A stretch of DNA of 64,000 bases, from NCBI RefSeq assembly GCF_947488025.1, contig NZ_CANKYS010000001.1, positions 496,001 through 560,000 on the forward strand. The letters are read 5' to 3'. The stretch's first letter is position 1; every line of letters starts with the position of its first letter. Of this stretch, positions 8,625-16,981 are shown in pieces. Under the pieces are notes generated by a model. It was not told the DNA's origin and did not search any database. It was given only the letters and a program-made list of their open reading frames with translations. The stretch comes from an uncultured Nocardioides sp. Its GTDB lineage: Bacteria; Actinomycetota; Actinomycetes; Propionibacteriales; Nocardioidaceae. The position numbers were made by a program, and so were the translations under genes.

Positions 8625-9755
8625 TCAGGGGTTGGTGACCTGGATGGTGACACCGTCGCCGAGGTCGAGGACCGCGCCGGGGATCAGGCTGACGGCGATG
8701 CCGGGCTTGAGCTCCTCGGGGTCGAGACCGGGCTGGGCCAGGACGGTGCCGTTGGTGGAGCCGAGGTCGGTGGCGATGGCGGAGCCGTGGTCGGCGCCCG
8801 CTCCGGGCCGGATCTCGAGGTGGGTGGAGGAGATCTCCTGGTGGGGGCTGGGCACCGTCACCACGTGCGGCTGGTCGTGGGAGGCGAAGCGGCGTGCCTC
8901 GGGCGCGCGACCCACGAGCACGGTGCGGTCGACGGACACCACGTCACCGGTGGAGAAGACGAGCGAGGCGACCGGCTGCGCGACCACGTCGGGGGCGATC
9001 TCCTGCCCGGGGATGGGCGGACGCTCGAAGTCGGAGACCGGGCCGCCCACCTGGGTCTGGCCGTCGCGGTCGGCCCAGTCGTCCTCGACGGCCGGCGTCT
9101 CGCCCGTCGGCGTGGGGTCGTCCTCGGGCGAGCCGAACTGCATCGGCGCGGCCGGGGGCACCGGCACAGGCGCCTGCGCCTCCTCCGGAATGGGCGCGAG
9201 ATCCGGCTCCGCCTCGGGCTCGGGCACGCGCGCTGCGGGGTCGGGACCGACGGCGTCGGCGGCCTCGTCGACCGGGGACTCCTCGGCAGCGGGCTCGGGC
9301 GCCACGGGCTCGTCGGCGACGGACGCGGACGGCGTACCGAACTCGACGACCGAGACCCGGGCCAGGCCCGGGGTGAGGTGGCGGTCGGCGGAGCCCTCAC
9401 CGGTCAGGGTCACGCGGACGCTCGAGACGCCCACCAGGACCTGCTCGGCCCAGGTGGTGCCGGGCGTGGCGCTGAGGACCTCCTCGCCTCCGGCCGAGGA
9501 GACGGTCGCCGTCGGGGCACCCCGCACGATCAGGCGGGTCGCCTCGTCGTCGTGGGAGACGAGGGCGAAGTGGTCGAGGCTGGACAGCCCGCCCGCGAGA
9601 AGGGCGTCGAGCAGGGCGTCGACCCCGGCACCGGAGTCGGCGAGGTCCCACAGCGTGGCCACCCGGCCGCGCTGGCTGCCCGGCAGCAGGACGGTCACCC
9701 GGTCACCGACCACGGCGTACCAGTCCCCCGGCGCGAACCTCGCCTCAGTGCTCAC
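8625..9755 (-). CDS. FHA domain-containing protein
   Basis: This protein has 376 residues. The N-terminal 130 residues (FAPGDWYAVVGDRVTVLLPG) form a small globular domain I do not recognise. An acidic, Pro/Ala-rich linker at about 155-260 is followed by an FHA domain at about 275-370, in which GRAPEARR, SSTHLEIR and DLGSTNGTVL give the phospho-threonine binding signature. No signal peptide or membrane segment is seen. Its GTG start overlaps the TGA of the phosphatase gene by 4 nt, so the two are probably translationally coupled. Confidence 0.85.
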   Translation of the reverse strand: MSTEARFAPGDWYAVVGDRVTVLLPGSQRGRVATLWDLADSGAGVDALLDALLAGGLSSLDHFALVSHDDEATRLIVRGAPTATVSSAGGEEVLSATPGTTWAEQVLVGVSSVRVTLTGEGSADRHLTPGLARVSVVEFGTPSASVADEPVAPEPAAEESPVDEAADAVGPDPAARVPEPEAEPDLAPIPEEAQAPVPVPPAAPMQFGSPEDDPTPTGETPAVEDDWADRDGQTQVGGPVSDFERPPIPGQEIAPDVVAQPVASLVFSTGDVVSVDRTVLVGRAPEARRFASHDQPHVVTVPSPHQEISSTHLEIRPGAGADHGSAIATDLGSTNGTVLAQPGLDPEELKPGIAVSLIPGAVLDLGDGVTIQVTNP

Positions 9756-10567
9756 AGTCGTCCCCCCAGCTTCGATTCGAGACTCTCCAGCTGGCGCCGG
9801 GAGTCATAGGTCGCGTCCTTCACCAATCCCACCACATCGACGACGACCGCCGTGGCGTTGTCACGTCCCCCGGCGGCCACCGCTGCGCGCACCAGCGCGT
9901 CGGCGGCGTCGCGCGGGTCGGCGACCGACTCGAGGATCTCCTCGATCTCCTTGTCCTCGATCATCCCGGTCACGCCGTCGCTGCAGAGCAGGAGGCGCTC
10001 GACCGAGCCGAGGGGCAGGAGGAAGAAGTCGGGCTGGATGCCCTCGGGGCTGCCGAGCGCCCGCGTGATGACGTGCCTCTCCGGGTGGACCGCGGCCTCC
10101 TCGGCCGTGATGTGGCCGGCGTCGATCAGCTCCTGGACCACGGAGTGGTCGACGCTCACCTGCTCGAGGCGGCGCTCGACGATGCGGTAGATGCGCGAGT
10201 CGCCGAGGTTGGCCAGGAGCCACTTGGTGGCACCGTCGTCGACGACCAGGACCGCCACCACCGCGGTGGTGCCGGCGTGCCAGCCGGGGTGCAGCGCGCG
10301 GTGGGCGTCGCCGTAGTCGACGATGCGCGCCTGCGCACGGGCAAAGGCGTCGGCGACGAGCTCGGCGCCGCGCCGGGGGTCGTAGGACTCGGCGAGGCGC
10401 TGGAACTCCTCGACGACCATCTGGCTGGCGACGTCGCCGCCGGAGTGGCCGCCCATGCCGTCGGCGACGACGAAGACGGGAGGCGCGACGAGGTAGGAGT
10501 CCTCGTTGACCTTGCGCACCAGTCCGACGTCCGTCGACGCCCCGTGGTGCAGATCAACGTCCAGCAT
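9752..10567 (-). CDS. PP2C-family Ser/Thr protein phosphatase
   Basis: This metal-dependent phosphatase of 271 residues shows the PPM motifs in order: STDVGLVRKVNEDSYL, VADGMGGHSGGDVAS, LGDSRIYR, LLCSDGVTGMI and GGRDNATAVVVD. The Asp residues in these motifs bind the Mn/Mg pair. No membrane segment follows, so it is probably cytosolic. The ATG at 10567 starts at the canonical beginning of the fold (MLDVDLHHGASTDVG); an upstream in-frame start would add 33 atypical residues. It heads the PP2C-FHA-RDD/FHA operon, and no partner kinase gene lies in this window. Confidence 0.93.
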   Translation of the reverse strand: MLDVDLHHGASTDVGLVRKVNEDSYLVAPPVFVVADGMGGHSGGDVASQMVVEEFQRLAESYDPRRGAELVADAFARAQARIVDYGDAHRALHPGWHAGTTAVVAVLVVDDGATKWLLANLGDSRIYRIVERRLEQVSVDHSVVQELIDAGHITAEEAAVHPERHVITRALGSPEGIQPDFFLLPLGSVERLLLCSDGVTGMIEDKEIEEILESVADPRDAADALVRAAVAAGGRDNATAVVVDVVGLVKDATYDSRRQLESLESKLGGRL

Positions 10568-10622
10568 GTCGGCCCTCTTCGCCCCGTGTCGAGATGTGGG
10601 GCCGCGGTGCCGGCCCGGCGAG

Positions 10623-10628
10623 TAGCGT
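10623..10628 (+). promoter_or_regulatory. -10 element (TAGCGT), leaderless start
   Basis: TAGCGT, 7 nt (AAGAGGG), then ATG 10636. The GAGGG is too close to the ATG to act as a normal ribosome binding site, which supports a leaderless transcript. Confidence 0.55.
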
Positions 10629-10635
10629 AAGAGGG

Positions 10636-12906
10636 ATGTCCAGTTCAGCGCGGACGACACCCGCACGCACCCTTGCCGACCAGCTGCGCAGCTGGCCGGA
10701 CGATCGGCTCGTGGCGCTGCTCAGGGCCCGTCCAGATCTCGCCACACCCGCCCCTCAGGATTCCTCGCAGCTGGCCTCGCGGGCTGCCACACGGTCGTCG
10801 ATCCATCGCGCCCTCGACGGGCTCGACCGCCTGGAACTTTCCGTGCTTGATGCCCTCCTGGTTGCAGGTCAAACCACTTCGGCCGACCTGATCTCGATCG
10901 TGCGCGCCGACGAGGCGCGCACGGCAGCCGCACTGCAGCGGCTGCTCGACCTGGCCCTGGCCTGGGAGGCCCCCGGCGGCGTGCGGGCGCTCACCGGCGT
11001 GGCCGACGCGATGCGGGGCATGCCGGGCCTGGTCAGCGGCCTGCGACCCTCCAGCCCCGAGCCCGCGAGCCCCGACGAGGTGGCGGCGCGGCTCGCCGAG
11101 CTCACCCCGGCCGCGACCGCGCTGCTGCGCCACGTGGACGACCACGGCGGCGAGGGCACGACCGGCTCGGCGAGACGCACCGTGTCACCGGCCGAGGCCC
11201 GGTCGCCGGCCGAGGAGCTGATCAGCAGGCGCCTGCTCGTGCCCCGCGAGGGTGACGCCGTCGTGCTGCCGGGCGAGGTGGGTCTCGCCCTGCGCGGTGG
11301 CCGTACGACCCGGGAGCCGGTCGACGAGGTGCCGCCCCTGGCGACGTCGTCGCGCGACGTCTCGCTCGTCGCCCGGACCGCCGCGGGCGCGGCCTTCGAC
11401 GTCGTACGCCGCGTGGAGCTGCTGCTCGACCACTGGGGCGTGCAGCCGCCGAGCGTCCTGCGCAGCGGCGGGCTCGCCGTCCGCGACCTCAAGGCAGTGG
11501 CCCGCGAGCTGCACGTCGACGAGCCGGGGGCTGCCCTGGTCGTCGAGGTGGCGCTCACCGCGGGGCTCGTCGCCGAGGCGGCCGACAGCAACGGCACCCC
11601 CTCCTGGTTGCCCACCGACGACTTCGACGTCTGGTCGGGCCTGCCGCTCGCCGAGCGGTGGACCCGCCTGGTGGGCGGGTGGCTGGCCAGCAGCCGGGTG
11701 CCCTCGCTGGTGGGGTCGCGCGACCCGGCCGGCAAGGCCTGGAACGCGCTCGCCCCCGAGCTCTCCAGCGGGCTCGCCGAGGAGGCCCGGCGGCTCGCGT
11801 TGCAGGTGCTGGCCGAGGTGCCCGAGGGCGAGGTGCTCGCGGTCGGAACGGGCATCGCGTCGCTCGTGCAGCGCATCGCCTGGCTGCGTCCGCGCCGACC
11901 GACGGTCTTCGCCGACCTGGTCACCGCCGCGCTGTCGGAGGCCGCCGTGCTCGGGGTCGCCGGCGCTGGGGGCCTGCCGCCCAGCGGGCGCTCCGTGGCG
12001 CTCGGTGACCTGCCGGCGGCCGCCGAGGCGATCGACCCGCACCTCCCCCGCCCGGTCGACCACGTCCTCCTCCAGGCCGACCTCACGGCCGTCGCCCCGG
12101 GTCCGCTCGAGACCGAGGTGGCCCGCCGCCTGCACCTGCTCGCCGACGTGGAGTCCCGCGGCGGCGCGACGGTCTACCGCTTCACCTCCGGGTCGCTGCG
12201 CCGCGGCTTCGACGCGGGGTGGTCGAGCGGCGAGGTGCGCGACTTCCTCACCTCGGTCTCGCACACGCCGGTGCCCCAGCCGCTGGAGTTCCTGGTCGAC
12301 GACGTCGCCCGCACCTTCGGCACCGTGCGGGTCGGGCACGCCGAGGCGTTCCTGCGCGCGGACGACGAGGCGGCCCTGGCCGCCCTCGTGCACGACCCGC
12401 GTGGGCGGAGCCTGGGCCTGCGCCTGCTCGCGCCGACGGTCGCGATCGCCACCTCCCCCCTCGACGTCCTGCTGCCGCGGCTCCGCGAGCTGGGCGCCGC
12501 CCCGGTCGTGGAGGCGGCCGACGGCACCGTCCGGGTGAGCCGCCCCGACCTCCAGCGCGCCCGCACCCGTCGCGGCCGCCGGCCCGCCGGTGCGGTGGAG
12601 GCGCGGCAGGCTGCGCAGGTCCAGGCCGTGGCGACGGCCATCCGCGCCGGCGACCGGGCCGAGTCGTCCCGGCCCGCGAGCGCCGAGGCGACGACCACCC
12701 CCTCCGGCGCGCTGGCCGCCCTGCGGGAGGCCATCGAGGCGGGGAGCACGGTGGTCATCGGCTACGTCGACAACCACGGCGCGACCGGCGAGCGGGTCGT
12801 CGACCCGCGCCGTCTCGACGGCGGTCGGCTCTCGGCGTACGACCACCGTGCCGACGACGTCCGGGAGTTCGCCGTGCACCGCATCACACGCGTGCGCCAC
12901 GCCTGA
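10636..12906 (+). CDS. helicase-associated domain protein (XPB partner family)
   Basis: This is a 757-residue soluble protein with no nuclease or helicase motifs. It belongs to the actinobacterial family that accompanies XPB helicase, represented by Rv0862c next to ercc3 in Mycobacterium tuberculosis; that comparison is from memory. The N-terminus (TLADQLRSWPDDRLVALLRARPDL) and the helix-rich middle suggest stacked winged-helix units. The middle region (VDHVLLQADLTAVAPGPL) matches the helicase C3-type domain. The last 60 residues (LREAIEAGSTVVIGYVDNHG, then ERVVDPRRLDGGRLSAYDH) resemble a WYL-type ligand or nucleic acid sensing domain. It is divergent from the phosphatase gene and is followed by the CGNR protein and XPB. 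Confidence 0.8.
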   Translation: MSSSARTTPARTLADQLRSWPDDRLVALLRARPDLATPAPQDSSQLASRAATRSSIHRALDGLDRLELSVLDALLVAGQTTSADLISIVRADEARTAAALQRLLDLALAWEAPGGVRALTGVADAMRGMPGLVSGLRPSSPEPASPDEVAARLAELTPAATALLRHVDDHGGEGTTGSARRTVSPAEARSPAEELISRRLLVPREGDAVVLPGEVGLALRGGRTTREPVDEVPPLATSSRDVSLVARTAAGAAFDVVRRVELLLDHWGVQPPSVLRSGGLAVRDLKAVARELHVDEPGAALVVEVALTAGLVAEAADSNGTPSWLPTDDFDVWSGLPLAERWTRLVGGWLASSRVPSLVGSRDPAGKAWNALAPELSSGLAEEARRLALQVLAEVPEGEVLAVGTGIASLVQRIAWLRPRRPTVFADLVTAALSEAAVLGVAGAGGLPPSGRSVALGDLPAAAEAIDPHLPRPVDHVLLQADLTAVAPGPLETEVARRLHLLADVESRGGATVYRFTSGSLRRGFDAGWSSGEVRDFLTSVSHTPVPQPLEFLVDDVARTFGTVRVGHAEAFLRADDEAALAALVHDPRGRSLGLRLLAPTVAIATSPLDVLLPRLRELGAAPVVEAADGTVRVSRPDLQRARTRRGRRPAGAVEARQAAQVQAVATAIRAGDRAESSRPASAEATTTPSGALAALREAIEAGSTVVIGYVDNHGATGERVVDPRRLDGGRLSAYDHRADDVREFAVHRITRVRHA

Positions 12907-12997
12907 ACACCCCACGACGTTCTCCTCCTCCGCTCCGCTCCCCCGGACAACGCCGCAGGGACCCCGACACGCTGAGCACCCCACGAGGCAGCCTCCG

Positions 12998-13003
12998 TAG
13001 ACT
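12998..13003 (+). promoter_or_regulatory. -10 element (TAGACT), leaderless start for the CGNR gene
   Basis: TAGACT, 6 nt, then ATG 13010. The 103 nt gap from the preceding gene also argues for a promoter of its own. Confidence 0.55.
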
Positions 13004-13009
13004 CGGACG

Positions 13010-13576
13010 ATGGACTTCATCCGGTACGCCGAGCGCGCGGCCGCGCTCGTCAACGCCGACCTGCCCGACGAGGAGGCGCTGCGCGAGCACCTCGCCGACC
13101 GCTCCTGGCTGCACCGTTCGGTGGTCGGGGCCGACGTGGACTCCGTCCGGACGTTCCAGGACGAGCTGCGGCCCGTCTTCGAGGCCTCCGACGTCGACGA
13201 CGTGGCGCTCGTGGTCAGCTCGCTCAACGACCTGCTCGCCGAGCATCCCGTCACGCCGATGATCTCCGACCACGACCCCGACAACCTCCACATGCACGTG
13301 GCCAACCGGGCCGCGTCGGTCGCCGAGCTGCTGGTCGGCGAGGCACTGATGGGGCTCGCCAACCTCGTGTGCGACCTCGGCGCGACCCGGCTCGGCATCT
13401 GCTTGGAGCCCCGCTGCGACCACGTCTTCGTCGACACCTCCCCCAACCAGTCGCGCCGCTACTGCTCCGACCGGTGCTCCTCGCGTGCCAACGTCGCGGC
13501 CTTCCGCGCCCGACGCCGGGCCGAGCAGGTGGGCGACGACCCGGCCGCGGGCCGGGCCGAGGCGGCCACGCGATGA
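13010..13576 (+). CDS. CGNR zinc finger domain protein (variant CSSR motif)
   Basis: This 188-residue protein has an N-terminal ABATE-like helical domain (MDFIRYAERAAALVNADLP) at about 1-120 and a C-terminal zinc-binding segment. The segment carries CLEPRCDHVFVDTSPNQSRRYCSDRC followed by SSRANVAAFRARRR, with four Cys ligands. The family name motif CGNR is represented here as CSSR. Members are presumed DNA-binding regulators of stress responses. The TGA overlaps the ATG of the XPB gene by 4 nt (ATGA), so the two are coupled. A regulatory role with the helicase is an inference. Confidence 0.85.
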   Translation: MDFIRYAERAAALVNADLPDEEALREHLADRSWLHRSVVGADVDSVRTFQDELRPVFEASDVDDVALVVSSLNDLLAEHPVTPMISDHDPDNLHMHVANRAASVAELLVGEALMGLANLVCDLGATRLGICLEPRCDHVFVDTSPNQSRRYCSDRCSSRANVAAFRARRRAEQVGDDPAAGRAEAATR

Positions 13577-15222
13577 ACGACGGCCCCCTCATCGTCCAGT
13601 CGGACAAGACGCTGCTGCTCGAGGTCGACCACCCCTCGGCCGCCGAGGCCCGCAAGGCGATCGCGCCCTTCGCCGAGCTCGAACGCTCCCCGGAGCACAT
13701 CCACACCTACCGCCTCACGCCTTTGGGGCTCTGGAACGCCCGCGCCGCGGGGCACGACGCCGAGCAGGTCGTCGACGCCCTGCTGACCTGGTCGCGCTAC
13801 GCCGTGCCGCACGCGCTCCTCGTGGACGTCGCCGAGACGATGGGCCGCTACGGCCGGCTGCGGCTGGAGAAGCACCCCGTCCACGGACTGGTGCTGTCCT
13901 CGACCGACCGCCCGGTGCTCGAGGAGGTGCTCCGCGCCAAGAAGGTGGCCGGGATGATCGGCGCGCGGATCGACGACGACGCGGTCGTGGTCCACCCCAG
14001 CGAGCGCGGCAACCTCAAGCAGGCCCTGCTCAAGCTCGGCTGGCCGGCCGAGGACTTCGCGGGCTACGTCGACGGCGAGGCGCACGACATCGACCTCGCC
14101 GAGGAGGGCTGGACGCTGCGGCCCTACCAGCGCGAGGCCGCCGAGTCGTTCTGGGACGGCGGGTCCGGCGTCGTCGTGCTCCCCTGCGGGGCCGGCAAGA
14201 CCATCGTCGGTGCCGCGGCGATGTCCCACGCCCGCGCGACCACGCTCATCCTCGTGACCAACACCGTCAGCGCGCGGCAGTGGAAGGACGAGCTCGTCGC
14301 GCGCACCTCGTTGACCGAGGACGAGATCGGCGAGTACTCCGGTGCCGTCAAGGAGGTCCGTCCCGTCACGATCGCGACCTACCAGGTGCTGACGACGAAG
14401 CGGAAGGGCGTCTACCCGCACCTCGAGCTGCTCGACGCCCGCGACTGGGGGCTCATCGTCTACGACGAGGTGCACCTCCTGCCGGCCCCGATCTTCCGGA
14501 TGACCGCCGACCTGCAGGCCCGGCGCCGGCTCGGGCTCACCGCCACCCTCGTGCGCGAGGACGGGCGCGAGGGCGAGGTCTTCTCCCTCATCGGCCCCAA
14601 GCGCTACGACGCCCCGTGGAAGGACATCGAGGCGCAGGGCTACATCGCGCCCGCCGACTGTGTCGAGGTGCGGGTCAGCCTCCCCGACGGCGAGCGGCTC
14701 GCCTACGCCACAAGCGACCCCGACGCCCGCTACCGCCTCGCCTCGTGCACCCACGCCAAGATCGACGTCGTACGACGCCTCGTGCAGCAGCACGCCGGGC
14801 AGCCGACCCTGGTGATCGGGCAGTACATCGACCAGCTCGACGAGATCGCCGAGCTGCTCGACGCCCCCGTCATCAAGGGCGAGACCCCGGTCAGGGAGCG
14901 GCAGCGGTTGTTCAACGCGTTCCGCTCCGGCGAGATCGGGCTGCTGGTGGTCAGCAAGGTCGCCAACTTCTCCGTCGACCTGCCGTCGGCCGAGGTGGCC
15001 ATCCAGGTCAGCGGGTCGTTCGGCTCGCGCCAGGAGGAGGCCCAGCGCCTCGGGCGGCTGCTGCGGCCGAAGACGGAGGGCCGCAGCGCGCACTTCTACA
15101 CGATCGTCTCGCGTGACACCGTCGACGCCGACTTCGCCCAGAACCGACAGCGGTTCCTCGCCGAGCAGGGCTACGCCTACCGCATCGTGGACGCCGGGGA
15201 CCTGTCCTCCGAGTCGAGCTGA
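13573..15222 (+). CDS. XPB-type DNA repair helicase
   Basis: This is a 3'-5' SF2 helicase of 549 residues related to XPB/ERCC3. An N-terminal damage-recognition-like domain spans about 1-170. Walker A is LPCGAGKT with Lys209, motif II is DEVH at 298-301, motif III is LTATLVRED, and motif VI is QRLGRLLRPK. The ATG at 13573 lies in an ATGA overlap with the CGNR gene; upstream in-frame codons lie inside that gene and are atypical. The last codons and the TGA lie inside a 10 bp tandem repeat. A strong hairpin follows. Bacterial XPB unwinds DNA in vitro and is thought to act in repair or branch processing. Confidence 0.95.
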   Translation: MNDGPLIVQSDKTLLLEVDHPSAAEARKAIAPFAELERSPEHIHTYRLTPLGLWNARAAGHDAEQVVDALLTWSRYAVPHALLVDVAETMGRYGRLRLEKHPVHGLVLSSTDRPVLEEVLRAKKVAGMIGARIDDDAVVVHPSERGNLKQALLKLGWPAEDFAGYVDGEAHDIDLAEEGWTLRPYQREAAESFWDGGSGVVVLPCGAGKTIVGAAAMSHARATTLILVTNTVSARQWKDELVARTSLTEDEIGEYSGAVKEVRPVTIATYQVLTTKRKGVYPHLELLDARDWGLIVYDEVHLLPAPIFRMTADLQARRRLGLTATLVREDGREGEVFSLIGPKRYDAPWKDIEAQGYIAPADCVEVRVSLPDGERLAYATSDPDARYRLASCTHAKIDVVRRLVQQHAGQPTLVIGQYIDQLDEIAELLDAPVIKGETPVRERQRLFNAFRSGEIGLLVVSKVANFSVDLPSAEVAIQVSGSFGSRQEEAQRLGRLLRPKTEGRSAHFYTIVSRDTVDADFAQNRQRFLAEQGYAYRIVDAGDLSSESS

Positions 15223-15250
15223 GTCGAGCCGAGTCGAGCTGAGTCGAGCT
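15211..15250 (+). repeat. four tandem copies of a 10 bp unit across the XPB stop codon
   Basis: The unit GAGTCGAGCT occurs at 15211, 15221 (last base C), 15231 and 15241, with a degenerate fifth at 15251. The XPB TGA at 15220-15222 spans the junction of units one and two. Because the unit is not a multiple of three, gain or loss of a copy would change the frame after the stop. Confidence 0.85.
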
Positions 15251-15268
15251 GAGCCGGGCGCACGTAGA

Positions 15269-15313
15269 ACAGTGGAGCCCGCGGCCGGTAGGTCCGGCCG
15301 CGGGCTCCACTGT
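15269..15313. terminator. perfect 20 bp hairpin, bidirectional terminator
   Basis: The arm 15269-15288 is the exact reverse complement of 15294-15313 around a 5 nt loop. It sits between the converging XPB and alcohol dehydrogenase genes, 12 nt from the latter's stop. This is the longest perfect stem noticed in the window. Confidence 0.8.
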
Positions 15314-15324
15314 CGACGCCTCGA

Positions 15325-16368
15325 TCAGGCGAGGGTGCTCGTGTCGATCACGAACCGGTAGCGCACGTCGGAGGCCAGTACCCGCTCGTACGCCTCGTTG
15401 ACCTGGTCGGCCGAGATCACCTCGACCTCGGAGACGATGCCGTGCTCGGCGCAGAAGTCGAGCATCTCCTGGGTCTCGGCGATGCCGCCGATCATCGAGC
15501 CGGCGAACGAGCGCCGGCCGCCGATGAGGGAGAACGCGTTGACCGGCAGCGGCTCCGGCGGGGCGCCGACGTTGACCAGGGTGCCGTTGACGGCGAGGAG
15601 GCCGAGGTAGGCGTTCACGTCGATCTTCGCGCTGACCGTGTTGACGACCAGGTCGAAGGAGTCGGCGAGGGCCTCGAACGTGTCGGGGTCGCTGGTGGCG
15701 AAGTAGTGGTCGGCGCCCAGACGGAGGCCGTCCTCCTGCTTCTTCAGCGACTGCGACAGCACGGTGACCTCGGCGCCCATCGCGTGGGCGATCTTGACGG
15801 CCATGTGGCCCAGGCCGCCGAGCCCGACGACGGCGACCTTCTTGCCGGGGCCGGCCTGCCAGTGCTTGAGCGGGGAGTACGTCGTGATGCCGGCGCACAG
15901 CAGCGGCGCGGCGGCTGCCGGCTCGAGGCCGTCGGGCACCCGGAGCACGAAGCCGGCGTCCACGACGACGTGCGTGGAGTAGCCGCCCTGGGTGGTGGTG
16001 GTGCCGTCGCGGTCGGTGACGGCGTACGTGCCGACCATGCCCTGGCGGCAGTACTGCTCGTCACCGGCCTTGCAGTTGTCGCACTCCCCGCACGAGTTGA
16101 CCATGCAGCCGACACCGACGCGGTCGCCCACGCGGTGCGTGGTGACGTCGGTCCCGACCTCCTGGACGGTGCCGACGATCTCGTGACCGGGCACGACGGG
16201 GAAGGGCTGCGGGCCCCAGTCACCGTTGACGGTGTGGATGTCGGAGTGGCAGATGCCGGCGTACTCGATCGCGATGAGCACGTCGTGGGCGCCGACCTCG
16301 CGGCGCTCGATGGTGGTGGGGGCCAGCGGCTCGCCGGCCGAGGGGGCTGCGTAGGCGTTCACGCGCAT
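15325..16368 (-). CDS. zinc-dependent NAD(P) alcohol dehydrogenase (CAD/YahK-like)
   Basis: This is a medium-chain dehydrogenase of 347 residues. Catalytic zinc ligands are Cys40, His62-Glu63 and a Cys in [11 protein letters not shown]; structural zinc ligands are Cys93, Cys96, Cys99 and Cys107. The nucleotide motif [13 protein letters not shown] starts near 174. [12 protein letters not shown] and the [19 protein letters not shown] block are typical of the cinnamyl-alcohol/broad aldehyde reductase subfamily that detoxifies aldehydes. It lies 49 nt downstream of a MerR gene on the same strand and is probably transcribed from the MerR promoter. Which aldehyde or alcohol is used cannot be read from sequence. 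Confidence 0.9.
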   Translation of the reverse strand: MRVNAYAAPSAGEPLAPTTIERREVGAHDVLIAIEYAGICHSDIHTVNGDWGPQPFPVVPGHEIVGTVQEVGTDVTTHRVGDRVGVGCMVNSCGECDNCKAGDEQYCRQGMVGTYAVTDRDGTTTTQGGYSTHVVVDAGFVLRVPDGLEPAAAAPLLCAGITTYSPLKHWQAGPGKKVAVVGLGGLGHMAVKIAHAMGAEVTVLSQSLKKQEDGLRLGADHYFATSDPDTFEALADSFDLVVNTVSAKIDVNAYLGLLAVNGTLVNVGAPPEPLPVNAFSLIGGRRSFAGSMIGGIAETQEMLDFCAEHGIVSEVEVISADQVNEAYERVLASDVRYRFVIDTSTLA

Positions 16369-16417
16369 GTGGGGGTGTTCCGTCCTTGTGTGAGGGTGTG
16401 CTGACCGGAGTGGCCGG

Positions 16418-16888
16418 TCAGTGGATCGGGTCGTGCGTGACCGCGCGGAGCTCGTCGGCGAGCGCCCGCGCCTGGTCGGAGACCTGCTCGCTGCGCGCCG
16501 TGTCCCCGTCGCGGACCGCCTGCCAGTAGGCGATCTTGAGGTCGACGTAGCGCTGGCGGAGCACCAGCGCCCGCGCCTCGGTCGTGAGGCGCTCCTGCTG
16601 GTCGCGCAGGAGCCGCTCCTGGTCGGCGGCCGCGTCCGCCCCGAGCCGGTTGTTGGCCATGTAGAGGCGCATGTCGCCGACCGACATGCCGGTCGCGGCG
16701 AGGCACGAGACCCACATCAGCTGGTCGAGGTCCTCGTCGTCGTAGACGCGGTGCCCGCTGCTGGCGCCACGGCTGATCGGGGAGATGACCCCGATCTGCT
16801 CGTAGTAGCGCAGCGTGCTGGCCGGCAGGCCGGTGAGGGCTGCCGCCTCCTTGATGGAGTAGCTGCGAGGGAGGGCGTGGCTGGTCAC
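16418..16888 (-). CDS. MerR-family transcriptional regulator
   Basis: This 156-residue regulator has an N-terminal winged helix-turn-helix ([26 protein letters not shown], then [12 protein letters not shown]) and a long coiled-coil dimerisation helix (about 80-120). The C-terminus has no cysteines, so a metal sensor of the classical type is unlikely. It resembles AdhR/NmlR-like regulators of aldehyde dehydrogenase/reductase genes, and such a reductase is the next gene. Its own promoter overlaps an 18 bp perfect palindrome with an 18 bp -35/-10 spacer, fitting MerR-type DNA distortion. The GTG start coincides with the predicted transcript start. Confidence 0.92.
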   Translation of the reverse strand: MTSHALPRSYSIKEAAALTGLPASTLRYYEQIGVISPISRGASSGHRVYDDEDLDQLMWVSCLAATGMSVGDMRLYMANNRLGADAAADQERLLRDQQERLTTEARALVLRQRYVDLKIAYWQAVRDGDTARSEQVSDQARALADELRAVTHDPIH

Positions 16889-16895
16889 GTCATCG

Positions 16896-16925
16896 ACCGT
16901 AGGAACTTCGAGTACTCGAAGTCAA
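16896..16925 (-). promoter_or_regulatory. MerR operator-promoter of merR-adh
   Basis: On the minus strand TTGACT (16925-16920) is the -35 and TACGGT (16901-16896) the -10, separated by 18 bp. The spacer holds most of the perfect 18 bp palindrome ACTTCGAGTACTCGAAGT at 16905-16922. The GTG start at 16888 is 7 nt beyond the -10, so the mRNA should be leaderless. The long spacer with a centred palindrome is the classical MerR target layout. Confidence 0.8.
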
Positions 16926-16968
16926 AGAACCGGCAGCCACACGGTCAGGCCCGCTTCGGACCCTTGGC

Positions 16969-16974
16969 TAGCCT
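16969..16974 (+). promoter_or_regulatory. -10 element (TAGCCT), leaderless start for the MpaB-like gene
   Basis: TAGCCT, 7 nt, then GTG 16982. It is divergent from the merR promoter 44 nt away. Confidence 0.5.
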
Positions 16975-16981
16975 CGGCGAC

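Noticed and set aside
16421..16981. Upstream extension of the MpaB-like gene
   Set aside because: The extension lies antisense to merR, lacks family similarity and is contradicted by the TAGCCT-N7-GTG start at 16982.
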